A stretch of 55,807 nt of DNA from a virus, in the IMG/VR virus record IMGVR_UViG_3300030329_001543, positions 1 through 55,807 of that record, one strand, 5' to 3'. Position 1 is the first letter of the stretch. The number at the start of each line of letters is the position of its first letter. A program made the translations under genes and the position numbers. The notes below the pieces were generated by a model. The model was not told the DNA's origin. It saw only the letters and a list, made by a program, of their open reading frames with translations, and searched no databases. Shown here one piece after another: positions 8,273 to 20,800 of the stretch.

Positions 8273-9148
8273 ATGCCAAAGGCAAAGAATAAGAAAAATA
8301 ATCAAGCTGATAAAAAAGCATATGTAGATAAGCCTAAAAAACCTACTATAAGTAGAGGCCAACGACAATATATGTTGGCTAAGGATGTTAAAGCATCACA
8401 AGAAGATTACGCAGCTCAAGTAGCTGATGAAGAAAAAAAAGCTGGTAAAAGAAGTCTTTGGACTTCAGTAGGTGGAATATTAGGTGCAGGTGTAGCTGTA
8501 ATGGCTGCTCCAGCTGTTTTAGGAGCTGTTGGTCTTGGAACTGCAGGTGGATTAGTAACTGGACTTGGAACTGGATTACTTACTGGTATTGGTTCAGCAG
8601 GAGGTTCAATGGCTGGATTGAAAACAGCTAAAACTGCAGGTAAAGCTGAAAGAGGTGCAGTAAAATCAGATAAGTTTTTTGAGAAAAAAGCTCAAGAAGC
8701 TACTGAAACTTTTAAAGACTATGATAAAAAAATTGCTAAATCAGCTAAATGGCAAGCTATTGGAAGTGGTGTTTTTGCTGGGTTGCAAGCTGGTGGTGCA
8801 TTTAAAAAAGCTGGCGAATGGACTAAAAAAGGATTAAATATAGGTCAAACTCCAGATGCGGCATTGGGAGGAGTTGATGCAGGTATTTCAGTAAATGTAA
8901 CTCCAGCAGGAGCTGAAAATGTGGTTAGTGAAAGTGTTGGTAAAACTGTTTACGCTGATATGGATGCTTTGCAAGGAGCATATAAAGCTTCAACAGCAAA
9001 TAGGGATTTACTTTCAGCTGCTGGTGATTATTTATATAAAGGAGCTGGACAAGCTGCTATTGGATATGGAGTGAATAAAGTTACTGGCGGTAATCAAAAT
9101 CAAAATTTATATGAAGAACAAGAAATTCAACTTCCTACTTATAGTTAA
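8273..9148 (+). CDS. Internal virion/ejection protein candidate, 291 aa, with glycine-rich hydrophobic segment
   Basis: ATG with TTGGAG upstream. A basic N-terminus (1-60) is followed by a long Gly/Ala/Leu/Val segment at residues about 63-116 (VGGILGAGVAVMAAPAVLGA) that could enter a membrane; the rest is Ala/Lys/Gly-rich helical. Such hydrophobic glycine-rich cores are seen in phage ejection proteins and in pore-forming internal proteins. It leads the block of internal-protein-like genes, and its TAA overlaps the next ATG. Confidence 0.6.
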   Translation: MPKAKNKKNNQADKKAYVDKPKKPTISRGQRQYMLAKDVKASQEDYAAQVADEEKKAGKRSLWTSVGGILGAGVAVMAAPAVLGAVGLGTAGGLVTGLGTGLLTGIGSAGGSMAGLKTAKTAGKAERGAVKSDKFFEKKAQEATETFKDYDKKIAKSAKWQAIGSGVFAGLQAGGAFKKAGEWTKKGLNIGQTPDAALGGVDAGISVNVTPAGAENVVSESVGKTVYADMDALQGAYKASTANRDLLSAAGDYLYKGAGQAAIGYGVNKVTGGNQNQNLYEEQEIQLPTYS

Positions 9149-9930
9149 TGTTTATAACAACTAAAGCAGAATTTAAATGGGATGGTGAGAAGTATGTAGA
9201 AGTACATACTGAAGGATACGAATATGAAGGTGAATTAGCATTAGCTGATTATGGAGATGATGATGATTATACATCCCATGGGGCTGGTGGTCAAGGAGCT
9301 AACCCAGGTTCGGGAGGTAGTCCTAGCTTACAAGATTTAACTACTAAAGACGTAGGTCAAATAATGTTAGATATGGGATTTACTCAAGAAGAAGTTGATA
9401 AATATGCTGGATATGTGCCTGAATTTGACCCGTGGAAAGCTGGATATGCTCAAGAAGCTTATGATGTCAATGCAACAAGAATGGATTTAGAACAATCTGG
9501 AATTGAAACATCTAGACAATTAACTCAAGATTTATTTGGATTATCTCAACAAGGTTTATCTCAACAAATGTTTGGAGCAGCTCAAGCTGGTGAGCAAAGT
9601 TTATATGGAGCGTATCAACAGCAATCTGCTGTAGCTGGAGCTGGATTAGGAAAAAGGTCTAATATTACAGATAGAATGAGAGGTCAATCTATTTCTCAAT
9701 ATGAATCTCAAATGGATACTCTTGGATTGCAAGGATTAGAGCAAGAAGCTAAGTTTGAAGCTCAAATGGAAGATTTTACAAATCAATTATCTATGTTAGA
9801 AACTGATAGGAGTATGGCTGATATTGATTTACGAAGAGATGTAGAATCAGAGCAACGACAATATGAAGATGATTTTTGGGAATTTATGACATTTTTAAAA
9901 ACTAATTTTGATGTAGGATTTGATGACTAA
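9148..9930 (+). CDS. Internal virion protein candidate, 260 aa, Q-rich helical
   Basis: The ATG overlaps the previous TAA and its stop overlaps the next ATG. Residues 1-75 are acidic and glycine-rich (GDDDDYTSHGAGGQGANPGS). From about 100 onward it is a Gln/Glu/Ala-rich helical region (LFGLSQQGLSQQMFGAAQ ... LEQEAKFEAQMEDF). It probably assembles with its neighbours inside the head or tail. No named family is recognised. Confidence 0.6.
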   Translation: MFITTKAEFKWDGEKYVEVHTEGYEYEGELALADYGDDDDYTSHGAGGQGANPGSGGSPSLQDLTTKDVGQIMLDMGFTQEEVDKYAGYVPEFDPWKAGYAQEAYDVNATRMDLEQSGIETSRQLTQDLFGLSQQGLSQQMFGAAQAGEQSLYGAYQQQSAVAGAGLGKRSNITDRMRGQSISQYESQMDTLGLQGLEQEAKFEAQMEDFTNQLSMLETDRSMADIDLRRDVESEQRQYEDDFWEFMTFLKTNFDVGFDD

Positions 9931-11816
9931 TGGCTAATATTAATATACAACAAGCACCAGATGTAGTTCTTGAAGAGCCAGGTTCAGTATTTAAAGGATT
10001 AGCTGGTAATGTATTACAAGGTGTAATAAGTGATATATTTTATCAAGCAAGACAAGATAGAAGAACTCAACAAGCTAGTTTATGGGAAGGGTATAAATTA
10101 CATGGTGAATTAGGGATTAAACTTGCAGACCCAGTTTTAGTTGAAGAAGGTATTGCTAAAATAGATTTAAAATTATCTGATGCTAGAACAAGTAACGCAG
10201 ATAAAGAACAACTTAGCGTATTAAGAGATAGTTTTGAATTACAATTAAAAGACCTTAAAAAGAAAGAACCTACGAAAGATGTTGCTTCTTCAGTAGCAGG
10301 GTTTCAAGATTTATTTCTTAATGCTAAAGGGGGAGGTAGCCCTGAATTTATTGGAGATGCAATAAATGATATGCAACATGAATATGATAGATTAATTGAT
10401 GAACATATTCCAGAAAGAATGGGAGATGTTGCAGATATTACAGAATCTTTAGAAGCTATGAGAAATAATGAATGGGCTGAATTTGCAAATAAATACTATC
10501 AAACTTCTTTTGACCCTCAGACAGGTGAACAAATATCGACTAATGAATTAAGAGATGATTTAACTAATCAAGAATTAATTCAGTTGGGATTAGACCAAGA
10601 AATTTTATCAGCAAAAAGTAAAGGATTACAAGAAGAAGCAAAAATAGCTGTTGAGGCTTCACAACTTGACCCAGAAGCCTATTTAAGAGAAGTTAGACAA
10701 AAACCAGGAGACAGAGAACTTGCCACTAGTCTTGATATATTATCTGGTCAAATAAGAATACTCGAAGAAGAAAAAAATAAATCTGAATCTATTAGAGATT
10801 GGAATATAACAATTAATGAATATGAAAAAGTTTTAATGGATGGAAAGAAAAATCCAGAAGGTTTTGGAGAATTGTCTAAGGCTCTTTTTGATGATTTAAC
10901 TGAAATTGCACAAGCAAATAGTTACCATCTTCAAAAAACTCATTTTGATATGCTAGATGATTTACAAAAAGATGCTAAAAATATAATTACTTCTTTAAAT
11001 ATACTTGATAGAGTTGCCTTAATTAAAGATAGCGGTGGATATAAAGATGAAGTTGCTCAAGACCATTTACAACAAGCATTTGATGAAGCTACTAGAGCTT
11101 ACGTTACTGGAGACACAGGGGCAGTTTCAAAAGCTGTATCTTCAATTAACTCAGCTATTAATGCAGAAGGTCGTTATAAAATAAGAATTGCAAAAGGTAT
11201 TGAAAATGATAAGAAAACAGAAACAAAGAGAGTTAAAGGTTTATTAGGAATAGAAGCTTCTAAAATAGCTGAATCATTTGGTAAAGGAGCTAAAGGAGCT
11301 GAAAGTAAAAAAGTATTTGATAGTGATTATTTAGGTGGCGGTTCTTATTCAGTTAATCAAAATCCAGAAGGGTTTCTCAAAGGTTTAAATATAGACAATC
11401 CTCAAAATTTAAATGCTAGTAAAGTTGCAGTAGGTGAAAATGTTGCTAAGCTTGTTCTTTCAAGTGATTTAGAAGGAGTCCAAGATAAAGCAAAAGCTAA
11501 GCAATTAGCAAATCAAGCTTTAAATACAAATTTAAGCAACGAGTTACAAGCTAAAGCTTTAGATGAATTATTTTCAAAACATCTTCAAGATGCTGATACT
11601 GATTTAGATTTTGAAGGAATAGGAAAAAGAGACACATCAGCTAAAAATTTATATTCTCAATATTTAAGAATGTATGAAGTATTACATACTTTTGGAATTG
11701 AGTCATCTTCTAAATGGGGTGAAGATTTTGGAGCGCAGTTTATATCGGAATATGGTCACGGTTCTGCAGCAATAGATTCTTTAACTGGAGAAGATTATGG
11801 AGGACTTTTTGACTAA
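9930..11816 (+). CDS. Internal virion/structural protein candidate, 628 aa, helical
   Basis: The ATG overlaps the upstream TAA. Almost wholly helical and charged, with long coiled-coil-prone stretches (for example residues 70-125 and 235-310) and no membrane segment. It has no cysteine-rich or catalytic motif that I can see. Placed between a 260-aa helical protein and the 3663-aa giant, it resembles the middle member of the three-protein ejection sets of podoviruses. That comparison rests on position and composition. Confidence 0.6.
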   Translation: MANINIQQAPDVVLEEPGSVFKGLAGNVLQGVISDIFYQARQDRRTQQASLWEGYKLHGELGIKLADPVLVEEGIAKIDLKLSDARTSNADKEQLSVLRDSFELQLKDLKKKEPTKDVASSVAGFQDLFLNAKGGGSPEFIGDAINDMQHEYDRLIDEHIPERMGDVADITESLEAMRNNEWAEFANKYYQTSFDPQTGEQISTNELRDDLTNQELIQLGLDQEILSAKSKGLQEEAKIAVEASQLDPEAYLREVRQKPGDRELATSLDILSGQIRILEEEKNKSESIRDWNITINEYEKVLMDGKKNPEGFGELSKALFDDLTEIAQANSYHLQKTHFDMLDDLQKDAKNIITSLNILDRVALIKDSGGYKDEVAQDHLQQAFDEATRAYVTGDTGAVSKAVSSINSAINAEGRYKIRIAKGIENDKKTETKRVKGLLGIEASKIAESFGKGAKGAESKKVFDSDYLGGGSYSVNQNPEGFLKGLNIDNPQNLNASKVAVGENVAKLVLSSDLEGVQDKAKAKQLANQALNTNLSNELQAKALDELFSKHLQDADTDLDFEGIGKRDTSAKNLYSQYLRMYEVLHTFGIESSSKWGEDFGAQFISEYGHGSAAIDSLTGEDYGGLFD

Positions 11817-11844
11817 TAATTCGTGACCAGAATCATGGAAAATT

Positions 11845-14800
11845 ATGATAAAACAATTTTACGCACCTTGGTGGATACATACAAAAGACCCTCTTTCTGT
11901 AAGTGAGGAACCCTATAATATCTACATGGATGATGATTTATTATCCGATGAAGATATTGGTTTAAAAATACAAAAACACACACCTGAATTATGGGATTTA
12001 GCAGGTAATTATGCTGTTGGTCAAGCTAAATTAGATGAAAATGGTAAATGGACATATCCAGAATGGAATGAAGAAGCTAAAGAATTTTATGAAAGCACAT
12101 CTAATAGAGCTAGGTATTTATTAAATAATTATAAAGATTTTGAACCACTTAGAGAAAAATCACAAGTAGACAATTTAAATATTTCTTTTGGAGAGAAATG
12201 GGGATATGGAGTAGATGAATCATTTGAGCAAGCTGGTAAGGTTGGTATTCCTTCTATGCTGGCAACTGGGACAGAAATAGCTTCTTCAGCTTTAAGGTCT
12301 TTAGATGATTTAAGTAAAAATTTAGATTTAGCTTTTGAAAAAACATTTGGCGAAAGAGATGAAGCAGCAGGTCATAGAGGAATGTTGTTTCCATTTTCAT
12401 CTCAAGATGAAAAAGATTTTTGGAAAGAACAATATCAAGAAAAAAGAGATAGGATTAAAAAAGAAAAAGAGAAAAAAGAACCAGATGAATTAACATTTAA
12501 ATTTCTTGATGAAATAAATGAATGGGCTGAAAATACAGCAATAAAAAATCTAAAGTCTTTTGAAAAAAGACACGCTAAAGATTTAAGATACCAAGCTTAC
12601 CAACAATACTTACAAAATAAACCAGTGGGATGGTTTACCACTTTTGAATCTCCAGAATATTTTACAGATACAATGATTTCTATGGTGCCTTCTATGGTTG
12701 TTATGGGTGCGACTATGGGAGCTGGAATGATAGCGGGAGCTCCAGCAGCTATTGGAATTGGAATGGTAGGACATGCTCCATTAGAAGCGTCTGGCACATA
12801 TACAGAAGCCTATAGATGGACTATGGATAATTTTCAAGATGAAGAATTAGCAAGGTCAAATGCAGCTTGGTCTACTGCAGGTTATTTAACTATAGTAGCA
12901 GGAACTGAAGGTCTTGGAGCTAGCAAGTTGATAAAAGCTCTTATGCCTAAAAAAATACAAAATAGTATAAAGAATAAAGCATTTAGAACTCTTTATAAAG
13001 GAAATGTATCCGATGAAGGAAAGAAAACAGTTCTTGGTGAAATGGGTAGAAAATGGAGAGAAGGTAAACTTGTAGATAAATCAACATATCATGCATTAAC
13101 ATCTCCATTTTCAGAAGCTCTTCAAGAGTATGTTCAATATGGAGGTCAAATATTAACTGAAGCTGGCTATAAAGATGAAAGTATGAATATTATAGACATT
13201 GCTATGATGAATCATCCTTTAGTAGACCCAACTGAATTGCATGAATCGGTAGTTGGTGGAGGTTTATTTGGAAGCATATCTGGAGCTTCTGGATATTTAG
13301 GTAAAAAATTATTTTTTAATGAAGATACCAACATGGCTAATAATATATTAGCTAATGAATATGGAGTTGACACAGGTGTACCTAATGTAGATTTAAGCGA
13401 AGAAAGTCTTTATAATGTTCCTATTGTTAAAGGTGATTCTAAACCGACTTGGGAAAATTATCTTAAAGAACTAGCTAATCCTAAACCTGGTGAAGATGCT
13501 ACTATTGTTAGTAGAGAAAAATCAAAAAATACTCCATTAGGTGAGTTAATTAAAAAACAAAAAAATTATGATAATACAGCTATAGCTGAAAAAATGGCGG
13601 AAACTATTAAAGATATGGGCAAAAATGAATGGGATAAAGTAAGCCAAGACACTAAAAATAAAATTAATTCTCATTTATTAGGAGCTGTTTTAGGGTTACA
13701 AGGTAAAGGTGGGGAAGATATTGTTTCTTCAAAAATATTAAGAAATAATGATAACATAGCTAAAGACATATTAGATGGTAAAATATCATTTGAAAGGATA
13801 GGAAAAGGTCAGAAAACCCAAAGAGGATTTAATGTTAAAAGAGGGACAAGGACATTAAAGATTCACGATAAACAATATGCTGATAGTGTTGTCAAAATGT
13901 ATGAATCTGAAATATCAGAAAATTTTGAAGGTAAAGATATAAATGAAAATTCTACAGCTAGATACTTAGAAAATACTTTTGGTATAACAATAGATAAATC
14001 ATTAAAACAAGAATTAAAAAGTTCTATACAGCAAAATATTGAAGGCCAAGTTGTTTCTCAAGCTCAAAGAGAAGTTGAACAACAGGCTGAAAAACAAATT
14101 ATAGAACAAATGGAAAAAGAAACTACTGAAGCTGTAAAGAAAAAAGTAGGGATAAAAGAATACAAAACTGAACAAAAAGAATCTCCTAAAATAATTGGTC
14201 AAGAAGCTGTCTTAACAACTGGTGATTATGCAAATCAAAAAGGTGTAATTACTGCTTATGATGATAAAAAAGAACTTGTAAATATTAAACTACCCGATGG
14301 AACAAGAGTGGGACCCGTAAAATCGAGTGATGTTCAATTGTTTATGTCGGCTCCTCCTACTAAACCTACTGTTTCTAAAAAACCTGTTGGAATTATTGGT
14401 AAAGAAGGTAAAACAAAAGTTGAAACAAAAGATTCAATTAGCAAAGATTTGGATGTTTTAAGTAAGAAACAAGACAAATTGTTTGGAGAAGCAGATGATA
14501 CAATTGCATTAAAAGTTGAAGAAAAATTATATGAAAAGTATGATTTATGGGATGATGATGGGAATTTACCGACAGGTAATGAACTTATAAAAATTGAAAA
14601 AACAGGTTTGGATTATAAAAAAGATTGGACTGGTGAAAAATTTTCTATAACAGAAAAAGCAAAAGAAATTTTAAATAGTTCTGAATTAAAGGAACTTCAA
14701 TTAAATGTAGATGAAGTTAATAATATTGAAGAACAAGCAAGTAAAATTATTAAAAAATTAAAAGTATCTAAAAAAACAACTACAAAGAAAAAGCCTACTG

Positions 14801-17800
14801 ATAAAGATAAATTAAAACAACAAGTTAACCAAGCAATAGATATTAATAGAGAAATACGACAATTATCTACTGTTGCTGGATTACAAAAAGCTTTAGGTGA
14901 GGATACTAAAAAAGATGATAAAAAAATCAGAACAAATAAAGAATTGTTAAGAAGTTTATTATCAAAAGATGATGTACGACAAGAATTAAGTAAGCAAGGA
15001 AAATTAAAAGCAATAGAAAAAATTCTAGGTGAAGATACTGATACTAAGAAAAAACTTCACAGAATTGGAGATGCTTACGAAAAAGGAGAAAGAAAAGCCA
15101 CTAAAGCATTTATATCAAAAGCTGTTAGAGAAATTATGGGTAAACATTCTCCAGATATTAATAAAATATTTGTAGAAGAAATAAAAGAAGACCCTGCAGC
15201 TGTTGGTGCTTATAGTAATGGAATGGTTGAGTTTGTACTTGGAAGAGCTACTCAACACACAGCTTATCACGAACCTATACATTGGTTTATGAATAGAGTT
15301 TTAGATGATAATGATTATAATACAGTTATTAATCATTTTAAAGGTGAAGAACCTGCAACAAGAGCGGCTGCTGATTGGTACATGGGGCAAAAAGATAGAA
15401 ACTTAACAGAAAAAATTAAAGATATATTTAGAAAATTTTGGATTGCAATTCAGAAATTCTTAAATATGCAAGTTACAAAAGAAGATACAATTTTTGATAT
15501 ATTTGATAGAATAGGTAGAGACTTTACTATCAGAAATTTTAGAGATAGAATGAATGAATATGATATTGGAGCTGATGTGGATTTTGATGGGTTGCAACCA
15601 ATATATGCTTTGCCATCTATTACGACTACAACTTTTGAACAACAAATAGAAAAGTATATACATATACCTTTATCTGAATATAGACCAAGAGAACAAACGA
15701 TAGGAAGAGCAGAATTTATACTTGAAAATCCATATGTAGCGGGTAAATATAGTGGAATATCAATGTCTCAGATTCCAGCTTCTAGTTCTAGTGAAATAAT
15801 AATGCCATATTCTTATGGTTTTTCTGAGGTTTTATCGAATCAAGGAGATAAAATTTCTATATCTTCTCCTTTCTCTACAAAAAATCTTTCTAAATATGAA
15901 AAATCTGTTGTAGAAAATTTCTATAAAAATATAAAAGATGCAGAATGGACTGAAGGAAAAAAATCTGTAGATAGGGAATTATTAATTCAAAAATACGAAT
16001 CTTATATTGAACAGGAATTTCCATTAAATGCATATGCTGTAAGGTATAAACCTGAGAATATTAATCAAAATGGAAACGCTGTTCCAATGCTTTTACCTTC
16101 TTTATTACCATCTGCTGAGAAAAATAATATATCTGATGATTTCTTTTCTTCTAGAATTATGCTTACTGATAATGAATTTTACAAAGGATTTGGTCACAGA
16201 TTTCAATTAGAACAAAATTATATTGATGAAGATAAAAGTATTGAAAAATTTCCAAGTAGTCCTCAAGTAAATGGACTTGGGTGGTATGTGTATGTAGAAC
16301 CTAAAATGAAAAGACTGAAGCAATTAAATGACATTGCTATAATATATGAAATTCAACAAGATATAAATGATGTTATTGAAAAATTTGATGATAAGGGAAA
16401 AGAAGTTCAAACAAAATTAGATTCTGAAATAGATAGAAAGATTGCAGAAGGTATTATAACTCCAGAAGAAGGGGCTCGTTTATATTTAAAAAATAAAGCA
16501 TATTTTCTTGCAAAAGACAGAATGCTTCAACATGCTTCACATACAGGGGATAAAGTTTTAGTTAAAGAATTTATAACAATGTATAATAAAGACCATGAAT
16601 TTAAATTAATTCACCCTAATCGTATGCCTGATGTTTATGATAAATTAATAAGAGAAACAAAAAAATTAATAAATCGTACAAGTGACATAATTAATGAAGG
16701 AATACAAAAATCTATTGTTAATAGAATGATGACTAAAGTTATGTATGATGAAATGACACATTGGAATAATTTTAGAAAATCACTTGGTAAAGACCCTTAT
16801 CAATATATAGATAAATATTATAATTTTATTAATAAAAGATTAAATACCATCTTAACTGGTCACCCTGATAAAACTTTAAAAAATAAACTGGTTAATGATT
16901 TACAATCTACACTTGGTGATAATGTAATTGTACATGGTGAGGGTGGAGCATATTCATCGAGGAACTTAATACCTGTAGATAAAAATGGAGAACTTGATGA
17001 ATCAAGATTACAAAGTATTTCATCTCTTTTAAATAAAATTGGACTAGATAAAGAAAGTAAAAAATATATTTCACTAACTTTAAAAAATCAAAAATCTAAA
17101 TTTCCTACTATTTTAAAGACTGTTGCTAGAACAGCTGATATGAAAGAGTTAGGAGTTGAAATAAAATTTAGAATAGCATTATATGATTTTTTTAAAAGAA
17201 CTTCTGCTGATTATTCAGACCTTATAAAGAAATCGGAAGGTTCTTCTCAATTAGAACGTTCATTTAATACATATTGGGCTCAGAAAAATGCATATAATAA
17301 ACATATTAAAAGAAATCAAGAAAAACGTAATCAAAAAAATATAAAATTAAATCAAAGACTTAAATGGAAACTTTCAGATTGGTTTACTTCTGTTTCTAAA
17401 GTATCTAAAATAGCTCAAAGATATGTAGATTTATACAATAGACAAGTAGATGGGATAACAAAATCTTTACAAGATAGAGTTGATTTATGGGTTGATGATT
17501 ATGATAAGTTAAAATCTGGAGATACAGCATCTTTACAAAAAACAGATAAATTAGTAAATGAAGCAAAAAGATTTAAAGAAATATCCATACATCATTCTAT
17601 TTTAACAGCTCATCAAAGAGGTAATAAATATTGGGGAATAACAGGAGCTGACGCTAATACAAAATTAGAAGGGAATCCAAGAGCTTCTAGATTGTACGTT
17701 AATGATTATGAATTAAATGACCCTGACAGAGCTAAATCTTATGAAGAATGGAAACTTCGGTCTAATATTCTTACTGATAAAGATGTAGAAATTGATACTG

Positions 17801-20800
17801 AAAGAGAAGCTCAATTAAGAGAAATAGGAGCTGGAAATATTGTAGGTTTACTTGGACAAGAAATCGCAAGGGAAATGGGTGTAGAAAAAGAATTTGCCAA
17901 AAGGAAAAAATTAAAAGTACTGCCTTGGGTAGATAAAGAATTTGGACTTCAAAAAGGAAATCATTTAAAAAGTGATGAGCAATTAGAATCTGAATTACTT
18001 GCTATAAGACAAGATAAAATATTAAAAAGATACCAACGGATTTCTGTTTTAGATAAAGATAATAAAACTTTTACTTTACGAAATATAAAATATAATACTT
18101 CTCGTGAAATATCTCTACCTGAAGCAATTCAATTATATAAAGATGCTCCACAATTAGGAGCTGTTTGGACAGCTGCAAGAAAAGTATTAAGAAAATTAGG
18201 ATTAAATCCAGAATTTAAAAAATATTCAGCATTAGAAGCTCCTATTGTTCGAGTAAGAATACCTGACAATTTTAACGCAGTTCCAATAAAACGATTTCAT
18301 AAAATTGAAGAAGTGCCAGAGTTTCAAAAAAGTGAAAATAATTCAGAAGAAATACAAAGAAAGACTGGAGTTAAAGATGAGTCAACTCCTATAAAAGATA
18401 CAATTGTAGAGGATGCTGTTAATTTAAACAGAGCTGTACAAAACTTTAATAAACCTGAAAAAATAAAAGAATTATTTAGTTCTTCTTTTAATAAAATAAA
18501 AAATAAGTATGGTATAGAAGTTGCTGATTATGTGCCAATATTAAGTAAATCAATAAATAAATCTATTGCTATTAGAGAAGATAGGGATATGGTTAAGAAT
18601 TTATTATCTGAATGGGCTGTTAGTGTAGACCCTGATGTTGGAATTAAGATGAGAAGTGATAATAAAGCTATGAAATTAATTGATTTAATCGGCAAGACAG
18701 GAGCTAAGAAAAGAAGAATTAGAAGGCAACTTGCTGATTTAGATGTTGTAGAAAACATTGAAAGAACATTAGAAGGACACAGTCCCGAAGATAGTCATGA
18801 TGTTACTCGTGAAGGGTTGCACATATCCAATACAACTGATATTGAAGAAATAGAAAATAATAACGATATTGATACTTATAATTTTTCTGATGATAGATTT
18901 TTTAAATTTTTAGAAGAAACAAATGTTAGAGGTTATTTATCTCCAAAAGAAACTGCCGAATTAATGTCTGAAGTTGTTGTAAAAGATTTTGCAGGTTTTA
19001 CATCATATCTTTCATCTAAATATAATTGGGAACCTGTTACTACAGCTGACAATAATACAGTTAGGGGATTTTGGGTAAGGAATCAAATGATTAATAGGCA
19101 ATCTGGATACGATAAACCTTCTTGGTGGTATGCAAATGTTACATACGATGGAAAAGTATTAAGCAATAAAGATGATAAAAGATTAGTCCCCAAAGTAGGA
19201 GGTCATCCTAAATATGGAAAAGACCTTAGAAGCAACAAAGACCTTCCAAGAACTGTTGGTGTATCATTTTTAGATTATGATAATATGTCTTATGAATGGT
19301 CTAGTGGTGGAGATATTAAATATTCAAGAATGTATCTTAAAGATATGATTGATGTTCATAAGGGAGAAGAGAAAGGTGGGTATTTTTCTACATTATCTTA
19401 TGTGACATTAAATGGGCAATTAATAAGAGATTTAGATAGAAATTTTGCTAAATACGCTGATGAAGAAATAGGAGATAAAAGAGCTAGAACTATTGTTGCT
19501 GTTAAAGCTTCTGGAAATCAACCTTCTTTTATAGTTGCAAGAGCAAGTGAAGACATTATGGAAATATCTTCTAATATTGATTCTGTTGTGGATTATCTTG
19601 ATTATGAAGTAAGCATTGGTAATATGAATGAATCAAATAAAAAAGAATTATTAAAATCAATGCAACATGAAATTAAAAAATCTCCATTAAATAATTATGT
19701 AATAGCTCAACATATACTTACGCATGAAACAATGAAAAGAGCTCGAGGCAGAGATTATTTAATAAGAACTCCTAATACATCTCATCACAGCAGAAGATTA
19801 GGTATTGACGATGGTAATGGAATTGTAGCTGTAGGAGCTGGCGATTTTACTATTAAAATTATAGACCAATCTAAAGCATTTATTTCTAAAGGAGTTCCAG
19901 GTGCAACAGGTTCTTCTGCAAAAATACCTATGGCTGATTACATAGCTGGATTACCAGACAAATATCATGGTGATGGTTCTTTGTGGGTAGATTCTGATTA
20001 TTTAGATAAAACGTCATATAACATAGGTCGAATACCAACAACTGGAAATTCGTCAAAATTAAGAGAAATTAAAACAAGAATAAGATTTATAAGTAAAAAT
20101 GATGATTTTTCAAAAAAGCATTATGGTGAAGATTTGCAACCTGGTCAAGAATTAGAAGGAACTAATTACTTAGCTATGAAACATAATGAATTTGTTCCAG
20201 AAGAAAACATATATATAACAGATGAAGCTGATAACATAATAGCTTACACTGTTAACGTAGATGGAAGTATTCATATATATGATGCTGATGACAACAGAAT
20301 GACTATGTTTGGAACTCTTGATGAAGCTAAAGAACCAGATGGTGGTAGCGGTGCTTTTAAGCTAAATGGAAGAATTTCTACTAATATACTAACATTACCA
20401 GAAGAATCAAGGCGCATAGTTAAAGTTCCTAAACAACAAGGTCATAATAGTGCAGCGTTTCCGTGGATGTGGATGTCTCATTTATACGATTCTTCTTTTG
20501 ATGGTTTAAGAGATTCATTATTAACTAGAATGTTAAATGTAGCAAAAGGTAATATGAGAGCTTTATTTGCAGCTAGGCAAGACCCTCAAGTAATGAGAGC
20601 TTTAATGGGGCAATTTAAATCTGATGGATTAACTATCATGAATGAAGTAGATAGATTAATTGAACCTTCAGAAGGATTAATGATACAAGATGGATTTATG
20701 TATCCTCATATTATAAGAGGAATATTAAGTCCTATAAAAAATAGAGTTGTAAAAGAAAATTCTTATGGAGGAAGAAGAAGAGGTTTCGGAAGTTTTCCTG

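Noticed and set aside
12597-12797. Minus-strand ORF with Pro/Ile/Ala-rich sequence inside the giant gene
   Set aside because: It is the reverse complement of the Gly/Ala/Met-rich segment; no ribosome site and no partner genes on this strand.
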